A DNA stretch of 64,000 bases from DSYU01 sp964437595 (GTDB lineage: Bacteria > Chloroflexota > Anaerolineae > Anaerolineales > Anaerolineaceae). The stretch is taken from assembly GCA_964437595.1 (NCBI GenBank), contig CAYTHO010000019.1:1-64000 (forward strand). Direction: 5' to 3'. The notes below the pieces were generated by a model, which was given only the letters and a program-made list of their open reading frames with translations, was not told the DNA's origin and searched no databases. The first letter of the stretch is position 1, and every line of letters starts with the position of its first letter. Made by a program: the position numbers and the translations under genes. Shown here in pieces: positions 9,095 to 18,290 of the stretch.

Positions 9095-9721
9095 ATGCTT
9101 CCAGGCGGATCTGGCGAGCTAACTGATGATGTAATCATTCAACTGCTTCAGCAGTCGCTCCTGACTGTACAGCCGCCTGACGAAACGTTCAGCGACCGTT
9201 TTGCGGCGCTGCGCCCTGCCGCTGTGCTGGTGCCGTTGCTGTGGGAGGGCAACCAGTGGCGCCTTTTGTTCACCCGGCGCACGGAAATTGTCAACAGTCA
9301 TAAGGGGCAGGTTTCTTTTCCTGGGGGAGCGGCTGATGCGGGGGATGGTTCGCCTGAGGCAACCGCCCTGCGGGAGGCTTATGAGGAGATTGGACTGCTG
9401 GCGGAGGACGTAAAAGTTTTCGGAAGGTTGTTGAGCCGCCCTACCGTCTCCAACTATTTAATCACTCCGGTGGTTGGGCAGGTGCGCTGGCCGGCAGAAT
9501 TTCGGATTTCACCGCAAGAAGTTAGCCGCCTGTTCACTATTCCGCTCGATTGGCTGGCAGACCCTGCCCACCGCGAAGAACGACCCCGCACCCTGCCGGG
9601 TGGCTGGCATGAAAAAATCATCTACTACCAGCCGTACGATGATGAAATCCTTTGGGGAATTTCGGCTCGCATTACATTGGATTTATTGAATGCACTACGA
9701 TTGAACGATGACCTTCCTTAA
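9095..9721 (+). CDS. Nudix hydrolase, CoA pyrophosphatase-like
   Basis: The Nudix box is present, from GGAADAGDG to REAYEEIG (about residues 73-95), with the catalytic glutamates in REAYEE. The 208-residue length, the FTRRTE strand before the box and the following RLLSRPTVSNYLITPVVG section resemble the NUDT7/YeaB group that cleaves coenzyme A to 3',5'-ADP and phosphopantetheine. It starts nine bases after trmI behind a GGGAGAAG site and ends at a strong terminator. Nudix membership is certain; CoA as substrate is inferred from family resemblance. Confidence 0.87.
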   Translation: MLPGGSGELTDDVIIQLLQQSLLTVQPPDETFSDRFAALRPAAVLVPLLWEGNQWRLLFTRRTEIVNSHKGQVSFPGGAADAGDGSPEATALREAYEEIGLLAEDVKVFGRLLSRPTVSNYLITPVVGQVRWPAEFRISPQEVSRLFTIPLDWLADPAHREERPRTLPGGWHEKIIYYQPYDDEILWGISARITLDLLNALRLNDDLP

Positions 9722-9755
9722 CAAAAAAAACCGCCCAGTCAATGGGCGGTTTTTC
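9721..9755. terminator. Bidirectional terminator between Nudix gene and L25
   Basis: Stem CCGCCCA / TGGGCGG with loop GTCAA, flanked by an A-run on the left and a T-run on the right. It can end the plus-strand Nudix transcript and the minus-strand L25 transcript. Confidence 0.85.
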
Positions 9756-9783
9756 ATGCATAGGTTATTTCCAAATGAAGAAG

Positions 9784-10422
9784 TTAGTCTTCTTCCTCTT
9801 CCTTCTTGCCGCGTTCGATCACTTCCGGTTCGGCGGCTTCTTCCGCAGCGGCCTCTTCGACCTCTTCCGGAGCAGCACCAGTGGCCACAACGATGATTTC
9901 ATCGGGATCCGCAAGCACTTCAACGGCATCCGAGACTTCTAAATCACGTACGTGAATGGCATCGCCGATGTTGGCGAGTTTCGAAACGTCAATGGTAAAG
10001 CGTTCGGGCAGGTCTCTCGGCAGAGCTTCAACTTCAACCTGGGTAATGTTATGCACCAGAACGGCGTTGTAATCTTTCACTGCCGGCGACAGGCCGTGGG
10101 TATCGATACGAACCATCGCGCGGATCTTCTCGGTTAGCGAAACAACCTGAAAATCGATGTGCAGGAATGTATTGCGAACATAATCCTTCTGGCGTTCGCG
10201 CACCAGGGTAGCATGCTGCTCGCCGTCCAGTTCGATATTAACAATAGTGGACGCAGACAGCCCGGTGAGGACCAGGGATGCTTCGTGCGCATCTAACGAG
10301 ATCGAGATGGGTTCCACTTTGTGACCGTACAGAACGGCCGGGAGACGACCCTGGCGGCGCAGGGCTTTTACCTGTTTCCCCGTCACATCGCGGCGGGTAG
10401 CTTTCAAAACAACATTGTCCAT
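9784..10422 (-). CDS. rplY: 50S ribosomal protein L25/general stress protein Ctc
   Basis: 5S rRNA-binding ribosomal protein of the long (Ctc/TL5) type. The N-terminal half contains the L25 signature, ATRRDVTGKQVKALRRQGRLPAVLYG (split here: KATRRD, then RRQGRLPAVLYG), and the C-terminal half is the TL5 beta domain with LPRDLPERFTIDVS. The tail after residue 190 is strongly acidic (runs of E and D). The start MDNVVLK at 10422 was chosen over a much longer open frame because AGGAAG lies eight bases upstream and the protein aligns from there. The length is 212 residues. It is a single-gene unit between a promoter at 10526-10554 and the terminator downstream. Confidence 0.94.
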   Translation of the reverse strand: MDNVVLKATRRDVTGKQVKALRRQGRLPAVLYGHKVEPISISLDAHEASLVLTGLSASTIVNIELDGEQHATLVRERQKDYVRNTFLHIDFQVVSLTEKIRAMVRIDTHGLSPAVKDYNAVLVHNITQVEVEALPRDLPERFTIDVSKLANIGDAIHVRDLEVSDAVEVLADPDEIIVVATGAAPEEVEEAAAEEAAEPEVIERGKKEEEED

Positions 10423-10525
10423 TGCGTGCTTCCTTTGAGCGCCTCTCACCTCACATAGGAGGTTACCTTCACTCGGTTGGGATAGATTTGGATAAACACC
10501 GGGAAATTTCTTCCCGCAGGGAGGG

Positions 10526-10554
10526 ATTTTAGCCTCGAATGCTGATTTCGTCAA
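10526..10554 (-). promoter_or_regulatory. Sigma-70-type promoter of the L25 gene
   Basis: On the minus strand TTGACG (10549-10554) and TAAAAT (10526-10531) are separated by exactly 17 bases. The leader of about 95 bases contains a small hairpin CGGGAA-gaaat-TTCCCG near 10499-10515. Confidence 0.65.
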
Positions 10555-10625
10555 GATGCGTTCGAAAAAATGGCAGGCCTGGCCAAATTTATGTATCATC
10601 CGGCTGTCCAAAAAACCGCTTACCC

Positions 10626-10654
10626 TTGACAATTCGCCTTGAACGATTGAAAAT
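10626..10654 (+). promoter_or_regulatory. Possible promoter of the NBR1-Ig lipoprotein gene
   Basis: A perfect -35 TTGACA (10626-10631) is followed after 17 bases by GAAAAT (four of six matches to TATAAT). A TATATA box also lies at 10665-10670. Either could serve the gene at 10708. Confidence 0.45.
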
Positions 10655-10707
10655 GGAGCGACGCTATATAAGGCCAGGTAACTGGCACAAAAATGGAGGA
10701 ATCTATC

Positions 10708-11388
10708 ATGAATAAACTGCAAAAAACCACCCGGTTTATTGCAATTCTGGCACTTGTGCTCATCCTGGCTGGCTGCAGCACCCCGACTGTGGTCATGGAA
10801 CCGACCGTGGACGTTCCGAAAATCCGTACTGAGTCGGCCCAAACCGTGGTCGCAAAAGTAACGATAGAGGCAGCATTGAATCCTACAGCGACCGCCACCG
10901 AAGCCCCGGTGGTTTTTACCGCTACCGCCGAGCCCAGCCCAACAACTCCGGCGCAGCCCACGGCAACGCTCGTCCCAACCAATACCCCTGTACCCACGCT
11001 CGTTCCGCCTACAGGCGGCGGTGGAGTAGTGTATCCTACGGCCACACGCCGGGCGGGTCCAGACCAGGCGGATTTGCTGTCTCAGACGCCGAAAGATGGC
11101 ACGAAATTTAACGCAGGCGAGGAGTTTGATGGCGCCTGGACGTTTAAGAACGTTGGCACCAGCACCTGGAATACGAAGTATTATTATGATTTCGCGGAGC
11201 GGGGCACCAACATTGCCAAGACAAACCGCTACTATCTGCCTAAGGAAGTCAAGCCCGGTGAATCCATCACGATTTATGCGGATATGGTTGCCCCGGCTTC
11301 GACGGGTCGCTATGTAAGCTACTGGCAGCTGCGCAACGATAATGGTGCTGTATTCTATGGATTCTACATCGTTGTCGATGTGAAGTAG
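10708..11388 (+). CDS. Lipoprotein with C-terminal NBR1-type Ig-like domain
   Basis: Secreted, membrane-anchored protein of unknown role. The signal peptide is followed by the lipobox LAGC near residue 23, then a Thr/Pro/Ala-rich linker of about 75 residues, then a domain of about 100 residues (residues 125-226) with the NBR1-like pattern FDGAWTFKNVGTSTWN and ending in a valine-rich strand. The start at 10708 follows GGAGGA by seven bases; an upstream in-frame ATG at 10693 overlaps that site and is not used. Two more relatives are found at 35128 and 36402. The Ig domain is probably for surface display or binding; no enzyme signature is seen. Confidence 0.85.
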   Translation: MNKLQKTTRFIAILALVLILAGCSTPTVVMEPTVDVPKIRTESAQTVVAKVTIEAALNPTATATEAPVVFTATAEPSPTTPAQPTATLVPTNTPVPTLVPPTGGGGVVYPTATRRAGPDQADLLSQTPKDGTKFNAGEEFDGAWTFKNVGTSTWNTKYYYDFAERGTNIAKTNRYYLPKEVKPGESITIYADMVAPASTGRYVSYWQLRNDNGAVFYGFYIVVDVK

Positions 11389-11411
11389 CGAACGTTTATC
11401 CCTGGTAAAAA

Positions 11412-11444
11412 TGAAAGCGCCCGGAACTGCCGGGCGCTTTTAGG
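11412..11444. terminator. Bidirectional terminator between lipoprotein and glp/sdh-like operon
   Basis: Stem AAAGCGCCCGG / CCGGGCGCTTT with loop AACTG. T-runs occur on both outgoing sides. It ends the plus-strand lipoprotein gene and the minus-strand operon starting at glpK. Confidence 0.85.
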
Positions 11445-11457
11445 TGATGCGGGGAAA

Positions 11458-11838
11458 TTAAAGCGCCATGCCGCGCTGAACGATCACCACCACCAGCCAG
11501 ATGCCGTAGATGGTGAATACGACCCCGCCGATGATGAAGAGGATGTCGATCGTCCGCAGCAGTTTTGCGGATGGGTTCATATCGAGCACGATGCTACGCA
11601 GGCCGATCAGCGCGTGGGAGATGACGAAGATCAAAAAGAAAACTTCCATCACCGGTACGATAGGATTTGTATAGTAGCGCAGCACATCATTGTAGGTCAG
11701 CAGCCCTTCCGGCGCGACCAGGTGATTGACCACAAAGTGCACTGCCAGCAGGATGACAATCAGCCCGCCGGCAACCATTTTGTACAGCCAGAGCCAGGTG
11801 CCCTCATGCGATTTGGAAACGCGGGATATCTCAGCCAT
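11458..11838 (-). CDS. Succinate dehydrogenase-type membrane anchor subunit (SdhD-like) of a glycerol-3-phosphate dehydrogenase complex
   Basis: A 126-residue protein with three predicted membrane helices. The second helix carries the signature SHALIGLRSIVLD, where the histidine is the usual haem b ligand of SdhD subunits, and H39/H43 lie in the first helix. AGGAGG precedes the ATG and the gene follows the SdhC-like gene by nine bases. It is the last gene of glpK-glpA-sdhBCD-like and ends at a terminator. In this context it should anchor the complex and help bind quinone, but an alternative is that it belongs to a real succinate dehydrogenase whose flavoprotein is elsewhere. Confidence 0.82.
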   Translation of the reverse strand: MAEISRVSKSHEGTWLWLYKMVAGGLIVILLAVHFVVNHLVAPEGLLTYNDVLRYYTNPIVPVMEVFFLIFVISHALIGLRSIVLDMNPSAKLLRTIDILFIIGGVVFTIYGIWLVVVIVQRGMAL

Positions 11839-11847
11839 GCCATCCTC

Positions 11848-12231
11848 CTACGCGCTGAACATTTTGATGCCAAAGAAAACCAGCCCGATCAGCGCCAGGG
11901 CCATCATCCCGGCAAAAATTACCTTCTGCTGCCGGGCGCCAATACCAAAACTGGTCAGGCCAATGCGGATGCCGTTCAAACCGTGAATCAAGCCGCCGGC
12001 GATGACAAACATTTCAGCGACTTTGATCACCGGGGTATGGGCAAACTTGATAAAGTTATCGTAAGCTTCTTGCCCAATTGCCATCTGACCCAGGGCGATC
12101 AGGTGGATGAACAGGTACAGCGTCAGTCCCAGCGCGGTAATCCGGTTGAGAATAAAGGCCCAGGTGCTGATGCTACGGTTGCGCGGGTCGAACCAGCGCC
12201 AGAATTTTGTTGGAGAAGGAGCATTGCTCAT
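11848..12231 (-). CDS. Succinate dehydrogenase-type cytochrome b subunit (SdhC-like)
   Basis: A 127-residue protein with three predicted membrane helices. The first helix has ITALGLTLYLFIHL, the family quinone/haem region, and the second has IHGLNGIRIG, which matches the HxxNGxR haem-ligand motif of SdhC. TAGGAGGAAA lies just before the ATG. It is nine bases downstream of the SdhB-like gene and nine bases upstream of the SdhD-like gene. The role inferred here is to take electrons from the iron-sulfur subunit to quinone. Confidence 0.85.
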   Translation of the reverse strand: MSNAPSPTKFWRWFDPRNRSISTWAFILNRITALGLTLYLFIHLIALGQMAIGQEAYDNFIKFAHTPVIKVAEMFVIAGGLIHGLNGIRIGLTSFGIGARQQKVIFAGMMALALIGLVFFGIKMFSA

Positions 12232-12240
12232 CGTTTCCTC

Positions 12241-12975
12241 CTAGCGGCGCCCAAATAATTTTCCAATGCGCCAGCTCACCACCCGCCGGCGCAGGTTCAT
12301 GATCCGCCAGGCCGGGTCGACGTTCGAGGGGCACACCGCAGTGCACTCGTAAGCGCTGTGACAGCGCCAGGCGCCGTTGGCGTGATCGGCATGATCCAGC
12401 AGTCTTTGCGTCTGCGGAAGATTTTGAACCAGGCCCTGCTGGATGCCAGCCAGCACCGCCGGACCGACATATTCCGGCGTGGTCAGGGCAATCGGGCAGG
12501 CGCTGATGCAGCAGCCGCACTCGATGCAGTCGACCAGGCGCTCATATTCTTTATCGTCTTGAGTGGTTTTTTCGTACCCTAATTTCGCATCATCCAGGTC
12601 GGCTACCTGGTGAAAGCGGGCTTCGTCCAGGCGCAGGTAAAGGTCGCTCATATCTACGACCAGGTCGCTGACCACCGGGAAGTTGCGCAGCGGCTCGACC
12701 CGCAGCGTGCCGCCGTCATGCGTGACCGAACGGATGGTGGTGATGCAGGTCAGTTTTTCCACACCATTGACGCGCATGCCGCATGCCCCGCAGGTAGAAT
12801 GGTGGCATGCATGCCGGAAGGCCAGGGTGCGGTCGTGGAAGGCCCACACGCGCTCAATGCCGTCCAGCACATACTCATCTGGGTCAACTTCCAGTTTGAA
12901 GGACTGCGTGTGCGGTTTTTCGTTTCCCTTCTGGCGGGTAATCACGAAAGTAACGTTCCATTTTTCGGTGCTCAT
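12241..12975 (-). CDS. Succinate dehydrogenase/fumarate reductase-type iron-sulfur subunit (SdhB-like) coupled to GlpA
   Basis: A 244-residue electron-transfer protein. Cluster cysteines follow the SdhB plan: [2Fe-2S] C57, C62, C65 and C77; a CxxCxxCxxxCP set at 150-160; and CHxxxxC...CP with C205, C211 and C215. The Ser-Asn-Val-Asp-Pro following it matches the SdhB end motif. The start at 12975 (MSTEKW) overlaps the GlpA stop by four bases (ATGA), with GAGGGA upstream, so translation is coupled to glpA and not to a flavoprotein of the SdhA type. No sdhA is found in the window. It should link the FAD of GlpA to the membrane haem subunits. The GlpA-like partner is the odd feature. Confidence 0.9.
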   Translation of the reverse strand: MSTEKWNVTFVITRQKGNEKPHTQSFKLEVDPDEYVLDGIERVWAFHDRTLAFRHACHHSTCGACGMRVNGVEKLTCITTIRSVTHDGGTLRVEPLRNFPVVSDLVVDMSDLYLRLDEARFHQVADLDDAKLGYEKTTQDDKEYERLVDCIECGCCISACPIALTTPEYVGPAVLAGIQQGLVQNLPQTQRLLDHADHANGAWRCHSAYECTAVCPSNVDPAWRIMNLRRRVVSWRIGKLFGRR

Positions 12976-14144
12976 TGTTCCCTCCGGTAGTATGCCCGGT
13001 AGGAGTCCAGCACAACCTCTTTGGTGGTGCAGACCGCGTTGACCGCCAGTTTCTGGCAAACCACATCGACGGTGGTTTCGGCCATAGCGCGGCAGGTAGT
13101 TGCTTTTCCGCCGGTAATGGTGACCATTCCATCGATATTGTCCACTTCTTTGTGATCGAAGCACTTAAAGGTGCGCGCCATGGAACGACCGCCCGCGCTG
13201 CTGCCGACCAGCGGTCGGGCCGACATCCAGATGCCGCGCTTGTTGGTTTTGGCAATATCCGGTATCAGTTCCACAGCGCACTGCTGCATGGCGTCCACCT
13301 GGTCTTGATATACCGGGATGTAGTCGACATCGGTGACTTCAAAAGAGGTGGTGCCGATGCACATCATGCGCCGCTGCGGGATGATGATATCGCCATCTCC
13401 AGCGGGGGCCAGGCGGTTGATCACGTGATTGATCAGGCGCTGGTCATAGGCGACCATGACACCCGGGGTGGGGGTCACTGAAACCGATGCGCGGGCCATG
13501 CTGGTGATTTGCCCTGCCCAGGCGCCGGTGGCGTTGATAACGATGTCGCCGCGCAGCTCGTAAATTTTGTTTGTCGTGCGGTCCATCACTTTTACGCCAA
13601 CCACGTCCCCTGTGCCGTTCAATAGCAGTTCCTCTACCTGGTGAAAGGTACGGAAGGCGGCGCCATTTTTCCTGGCGGATGCGGCAAAAGCCAGCGCCAG
13701 GCGCAGCGGGTCGAATGCACCATCGGGGGCAGAGTAGGCAGCCAGGATGCGCGGGCTGTAGTGCGGTTCGATGCGCAGCAGCTCTTTTACTGGCACGTTT
13801 TCAATTTCGATGCCGCATTCCTGCGCTCCCTGCTCGAACAGCGGGGCATATTCCAGGTCGCGCTCGTTGAGGGCAACAAAATATCCTCCATTGAACTCAA
13901 TGCACTGCTTGGCAATCTTTCGCAGCAGGATATTCTCCTGGATGCACTCGACCGCCGACTCTTTATCTTTCACGCAGTAGCGCCCGCCGCTGTGCAGCAG
14001 CCCATGGGTGCGGCCCGAGGTCCCCGAGGCAATTTCCCCGCGTTCCAGCACCGTTGCCTGGAAGCCGCGCAGCGCCAGGTCATGCGCGATGGCACAGCCG
14101 GTAAATCCGGCGCCAATGACGATGGCATGCGGTTTATCTTTCAT
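12972..14144 (-). CDS. glpA: GlpA-like FAD-dependent glycerol-3-phosphate dehydrogenase, C-terminally short
   Basis: Oxidises glycerol 3-phosphate to dihydroxyacetone phosphate, passing electrons to quinone. The FAD-binding motif GAGFTGCAIAHDLALRG is at residues 11-27; the SGRTHGLLHSGGRY segment and the ITGGKATT segment are typical of GlpA/GlpD. It aligns with E. coli GlpA over about 390 residues but stops before its C-terminal [2Fe-2S] BFD-like region of roughly 150 residues. An AAGGGA site precedes the ATG. It lies 82 bases after glpK and overlaps the SdhB-like gene by four bases. No glpB or glpC (CCG-domain) is present. The SdhB-like protein probably supplies the iron-sulfur chain. Confidence 0.9.
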   Translation of the reverse strand: MKDKPHAIVIGAGFTGCAIAHDLALRGFQATVLERGEIASGTSGRTHGLLHSGGRYCVKDKESAVECIQENILLRKIAKQCIEFNGGYFVALNERDLEYAPLFEQGAQECGIEIENVPVKELLRIEPHYSPRILAAYSAPDGAFDPLRLALAFAASARKNGAAFRTFHQVEELLLNGTGDVVGVKVMDRTTNKIYELRGDIVINATGAWAGQITSMARASVSVTPTPGVMVAYDQRLINHVINRLAPAGDGDIIIPQRRMMCIGTTSFEVTDVDYIPVYQDQVDAMQQCAVELIPDIAKTNKRGIWMSARPLVGSSAGGRSMARTFKCFDHKEVDNIDGMVTITGGKATTCRAMAETTVDVVCQKLAVNAVCTTKEVVLDSYRAYYRREQ

Positions 14145-14226
14145 AAATATTCCCTTTAGTATCAGAAATACTTTGTGAAATTATACACAAGAAAAATGAC
14201 CTGGCCAGTTAATCAAGGCCAGGAGA

Positions 14227-15726
<1,500 letters not shown>

Positions 15727-15847
15727 CTCTGCCTCCCTGCTGTTGCGTTTCCGTTTCGATCCGGGAATGTTTATGCAGGCAGGCCAATGCAGCAGAACTG
15801 CTGGCCTGTATGCGAAAGGGATACTATTAAACCGGATGCCTGGAGAT

Positions 15848-15883
15848 ATTATACAGATATTTATCTGATACACTAAACGTTCC
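15848..15883 (-). promoter_or_regulatory. glpK: Promoter/operator region of the glpK operon
   Basis: On the minus strand a TATAAT lies at 15848-15853. Upstream is an inverted repeat CAGAT-attt-ATCTG (about 15854-15867) and a partial palindrome TAAACGTTCC (15874-15883) that resembles the LacI-type operator at 46500. The -35 box itself is weak, consistent with regulation, but no regulator is encoded next to it. Confidence 0.4.
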
Positions 15884-16007
15884 ACCAACTTAGCCAAAAG
15901 CAGTTTGCCCAAGGCCGGTTCCCCCGTGGGACGGAAGTGCTGGTGGTCCCTTACGGCGGAATCACGTATCCAGATATGGGGTGAAGGCAGTAGGGCAAGG
16001 CCCCGGC

Positions 16008-17015
16008 TTACGGTTGAGGCGTTTGTGAGCGCACTGCATCTTGCGTGGCGAGCAGGTTATCCTGCGTGCCTGGGATGAGCAGATTGGCGAACCCGGTCAT
16101 GGTCATGCTGCTGTAAACCTCACGGCGTGTTAAGAAGTATAACTGCCGGGTTGTGTGCGTATTGAGAATGTCTATTCCAACGCCCGATTCATATCCCATT
16201 TGCGCGGCGAGATCCTTGATTTCCTGATTGGCTTCACCATAGGGGTACGAAAAAGAACGCACCTTGATGCCCAGTTTCTTTTCCAGATCCACTTTGGATT
16301 GTCTCATCTCGTTGCCCGCACCCAGCTTTGTTTTCTTCAGACTGGTATGGGTTACGCTGTGACTGCCAATTTCCCAACCGGCGGCAATCAATTCTGTGAG
16401 GGCATCTTCCTGCATATACCCGTAGGATTTGTCGGTGCCCAGCGTGCCGGTGATGATGTAAACGGTGGCGGTAAAGCCTAACTCGCTCAAGATGGGGAAG
16501 GCATTTTCGTAGGTATCCAGGTAGCCATCATCAAAAGTAATCGCCACGGGCTTCTGGGGCAACGTACCGCCGCCGCGGATTACATCCGCCACCTGCGAAA
16601 CGGTCACTGCCTGATAGCCTTCCTTCTTCAACCATTCCATTTGCTCGCGGAAGACCTGGGGCGTCACGCGGTATTGTGCGGACCCTTCTTCGCTGACGCG
16701 GTGATAGAGTAAGATGGGCATCACGACCTTTCCGGCGAGAAAGGTGGCGCCCGCGGCGGTGGCGGTAAACGATGCGGTAGGCGCTGGAAGCGTGGCGATT
16801 GGGGCAGGGGTTTGTGGCTCTGCTGACGGCTGCGGGGCAGGCGGCTGAGAATGGGTAGGTTGTATGGTCAGCGTTGGCTGCAAGATGGGATCGTTTGTGG
16901 CGATCGTGCTGCTGTTAGCTGCTCCCTGGCATGCACTGAGTAGAATGGTGGCAAGCAGGATGACTGAGAGCCATCCCATCTGCCCGTGGATGTGTCTGGT
17001 CGGCGCTGGCGTCAT
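16008..17015 (-). CDS. Polysaccharide deacetylase lipoprotein (NodB domain)
   Basis: Carbohydrate esterase of the CE4 type, expected outside the membrane to deacetylate cell-wall or exopolysaccharide sugars. A signal peptide ends at the lipobox LSAC (about residue 29), then a Pro/Thr/Ala-rich linker of about 70 residues. The catalytic domain has PILLYHR, the TFDDGY motif with catalytic aspartate, and HSVTH as the zinc histidines. The 335 residues include about 110 residues of export and linker. Seven bases separate it from the MEMO-like gene upstream. An alternative start at 16979 is possible; neither has a clear ribosome-binding site. Confidence 0.88.
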   Translation of the reverse strand: MTPAPTRHIHGQMGWLSVILLATILLSACQGAANSSTIATNDPILQPTLTIQPTHSQPPAPQPSAEPQTPAPIATLPAPTASFTATAAGATFLAGKVVMPILLYHRVSEEGSAQYRVTPQVFREQMEWLKKEGYQAVTVSQVADVIRGGGTLPQKPVAITFDDGYLDTYENAFPILSELGFTATVYIITGTLGTDKSYGYMQEDALTELIAAGWEIGSHSVTHTSLKKTKLGAGNEMRQSKVDLEKKLGIKVRSFSYPYGEANQEIKDLAAQMGYESGVGIDILNTHTTRQLYFLTRREVYSSMTMTGFANLLIPGTQDNLLATQDAVRSQTPQP

Positions 17016-17022
17016 TCGAAAT

Positions 17023-18246
17023 TTATTGGAGCGTTACCCCGCAGATAGTGACTACCGAGGTATTGGCCTGATCTGCCGGGCAGACGGCGTAACCGTGGTT
17101 GAGTCCTTTAAGCGGGGCCAGCAGGCGCAGCGTGAGGTAAATCGGGGAAACGCCGCAGATATTGTTGCGGTCCTGCACGCGGCGAATGGCATCATAGAAA
17201 CCTTCCGCATCGCCCTGGCACATTGTCCGGATCAATTCGTCATCCGCGCTTTTTAGTGATATTAATTTGCCGGGGTCGACCGGATCAGTGTCAAAGGCCG
17301 GTCCCACGTGAGCCAGGTCGCCAGCCGCTACCACAATGGTCCTGCGCCCCTGAATCTTTTCACGCAGCGTATTCACAAATTCATTCAGGCGCGCACTGAT
17401 GTCGCTGCTGTCTGCCGGGTCGAAAGATCCGGTCAGGATGGGCACGACCTGGATTGGCTGGCCTTCACGAATATGGTGCATCCAAACCGCAGCCAGTTCG
17501 ATGGAATGCTCGCGGCGGTGGTGCAGTTCCCCGGCGAAGGCCTCTTTCTCGCCCACCACGGCTGCCAGCGCATCAACGATGGTGGTATCAGTGGGAAGCA
17601 CACCGTAGGGCGTGGCATAATTCTGGCGGGTGAGCGTGAAAGGCCGCCCTTCACTGAAATGGTCGGTGCCAAAGATGACTGCCAGATCGGCCTTGCGCAC
17701 GGACTCTGCGGCTTGCCCCCAAACCTGTGCATACACCGGTCCGCCGCGCTCGTAGTCGATATGCGGGCTGATGATCCCTCGGACACTGCCATTCGCCCTA
17801 CCGTTACCGTTTTGGCCAGGGGGATTCGCATGTTGCAGGTAACCCTGCAAGACAGCGCTTAACTCCGCGGGTTCTTTTGGATACGAAAGCCCCGCGCTGG
17901 CAGGCGGGCGGAAGGCGGCCCGGCGGAACTGAGCCTGCGCCGCAGCCCGCGCCTTGCGCGAGCGGTTATTTTCCAGCAGCAGGGCATCATCCAGCGCGAT
18001 AAGGAACTCCTCGATGCGCTGGGTAGAAAGAAACAACCCGTAGCGTATGGCTAACGCAGCCCGCAGGGTAGCCGGGCTGCGCGAGCCATCGCATAATGCC
18101 AGGGCCGGGATCATCGGCTGGGGGATGAGAATGGTGCGGTCGGTCAGCAGCAGCGGATCACGCAACAGCAGGTAGGCCTCACCTTCGTAGTTGACCACCT
18201 GGGTATCCACCAGGCGCAGGCGGGGGAATTCAATGTCTGGGCTCAT
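17023..18246 (-). CDS. MEMO-like protein (AmmeMemoRadiSam system protein B) with N-terminal extension
   Basis: The C-terminal part (from about residue 155) is a MEMO1-type domain related to LigB extradiol dioxygenases: SPHIDYERGG with H162, GTDHF with H196, HHRREHSIE and AAGDLAHVGPAF. The N-terminal about 100 residues are an extra helical region, resembling small PqqD-like or winged-helix modules (LCDGSRSPATLRAALA). A radical SAM or AMMECR1 partner is not in the window, although DUF362 and polyferredoxin genes, which often accompany this system, lie at 26-29 kb. The function of the family in bacteria is unknown. No Shine-Dalgarno is seen, and a 12-base direct repeat covers the start. Confidence 0.82.
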   Translation of the reverse strand: MSPDIEFPRLRLVDTQVVNYEGEAYLLLRDPLLLTDRTILIPQPMIPALALCDGSRSPATLRAALAIRYGLFLSTQRIEEFLIALDDALLLENNRSRKARAAAQAQFRRAAFRPPASAGLSYPKEPAELSAVLQGYLQHANPPGQNGNGRANGSVRGIISPHIDYERGGPVYAQVWGQAAESVRKADLAVIFGTDHFSEGRPFTLTRQNYATPYGVLPTDTTIVDALAAVVGEKEAFAGELHHRREHSIELAAVWMHHIREGQPIQVVPILTGSFDPADSSDISARLNEFVNTLREKIQGRRTIVVAAGDLAHVGPAFDTDPVDPGKLISLKSADDELIRTMCQGDAEGFYDAIRRVQDRNNICGVSPIYLTLRLLAPLKGLNHGYAVCPADQANTSVVTICGVTLQ

Positions 18247-18273
18247 TAATCAAGAATCATATCATTAATCAAG
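18243..18273 (-). repeat. 12-base direct repeat at the MEMO-like gene start
   Basis: TCATTAATCAAG occurs perfectly twice (18243-18254 and 18262-18273) with seven bases between. One copy covers the start codon. On the minus strand a TATGAT box lies between the copies. This could be a tandem protein-binding site or a short duplication. Confidence 0.6.
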
Positions 18274-18290
18274 CCCGAATAGAATTCTCC

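Noticed and set aside
11458..12975. A conventional succinate dehydrogenase operon
   Set aside because: No SdhA is present; the flavoprotein in the run is GlpA-like and is translationally coupled to the SdhB-like gene. SDH function elsewhere remains possible and is listed as a test.
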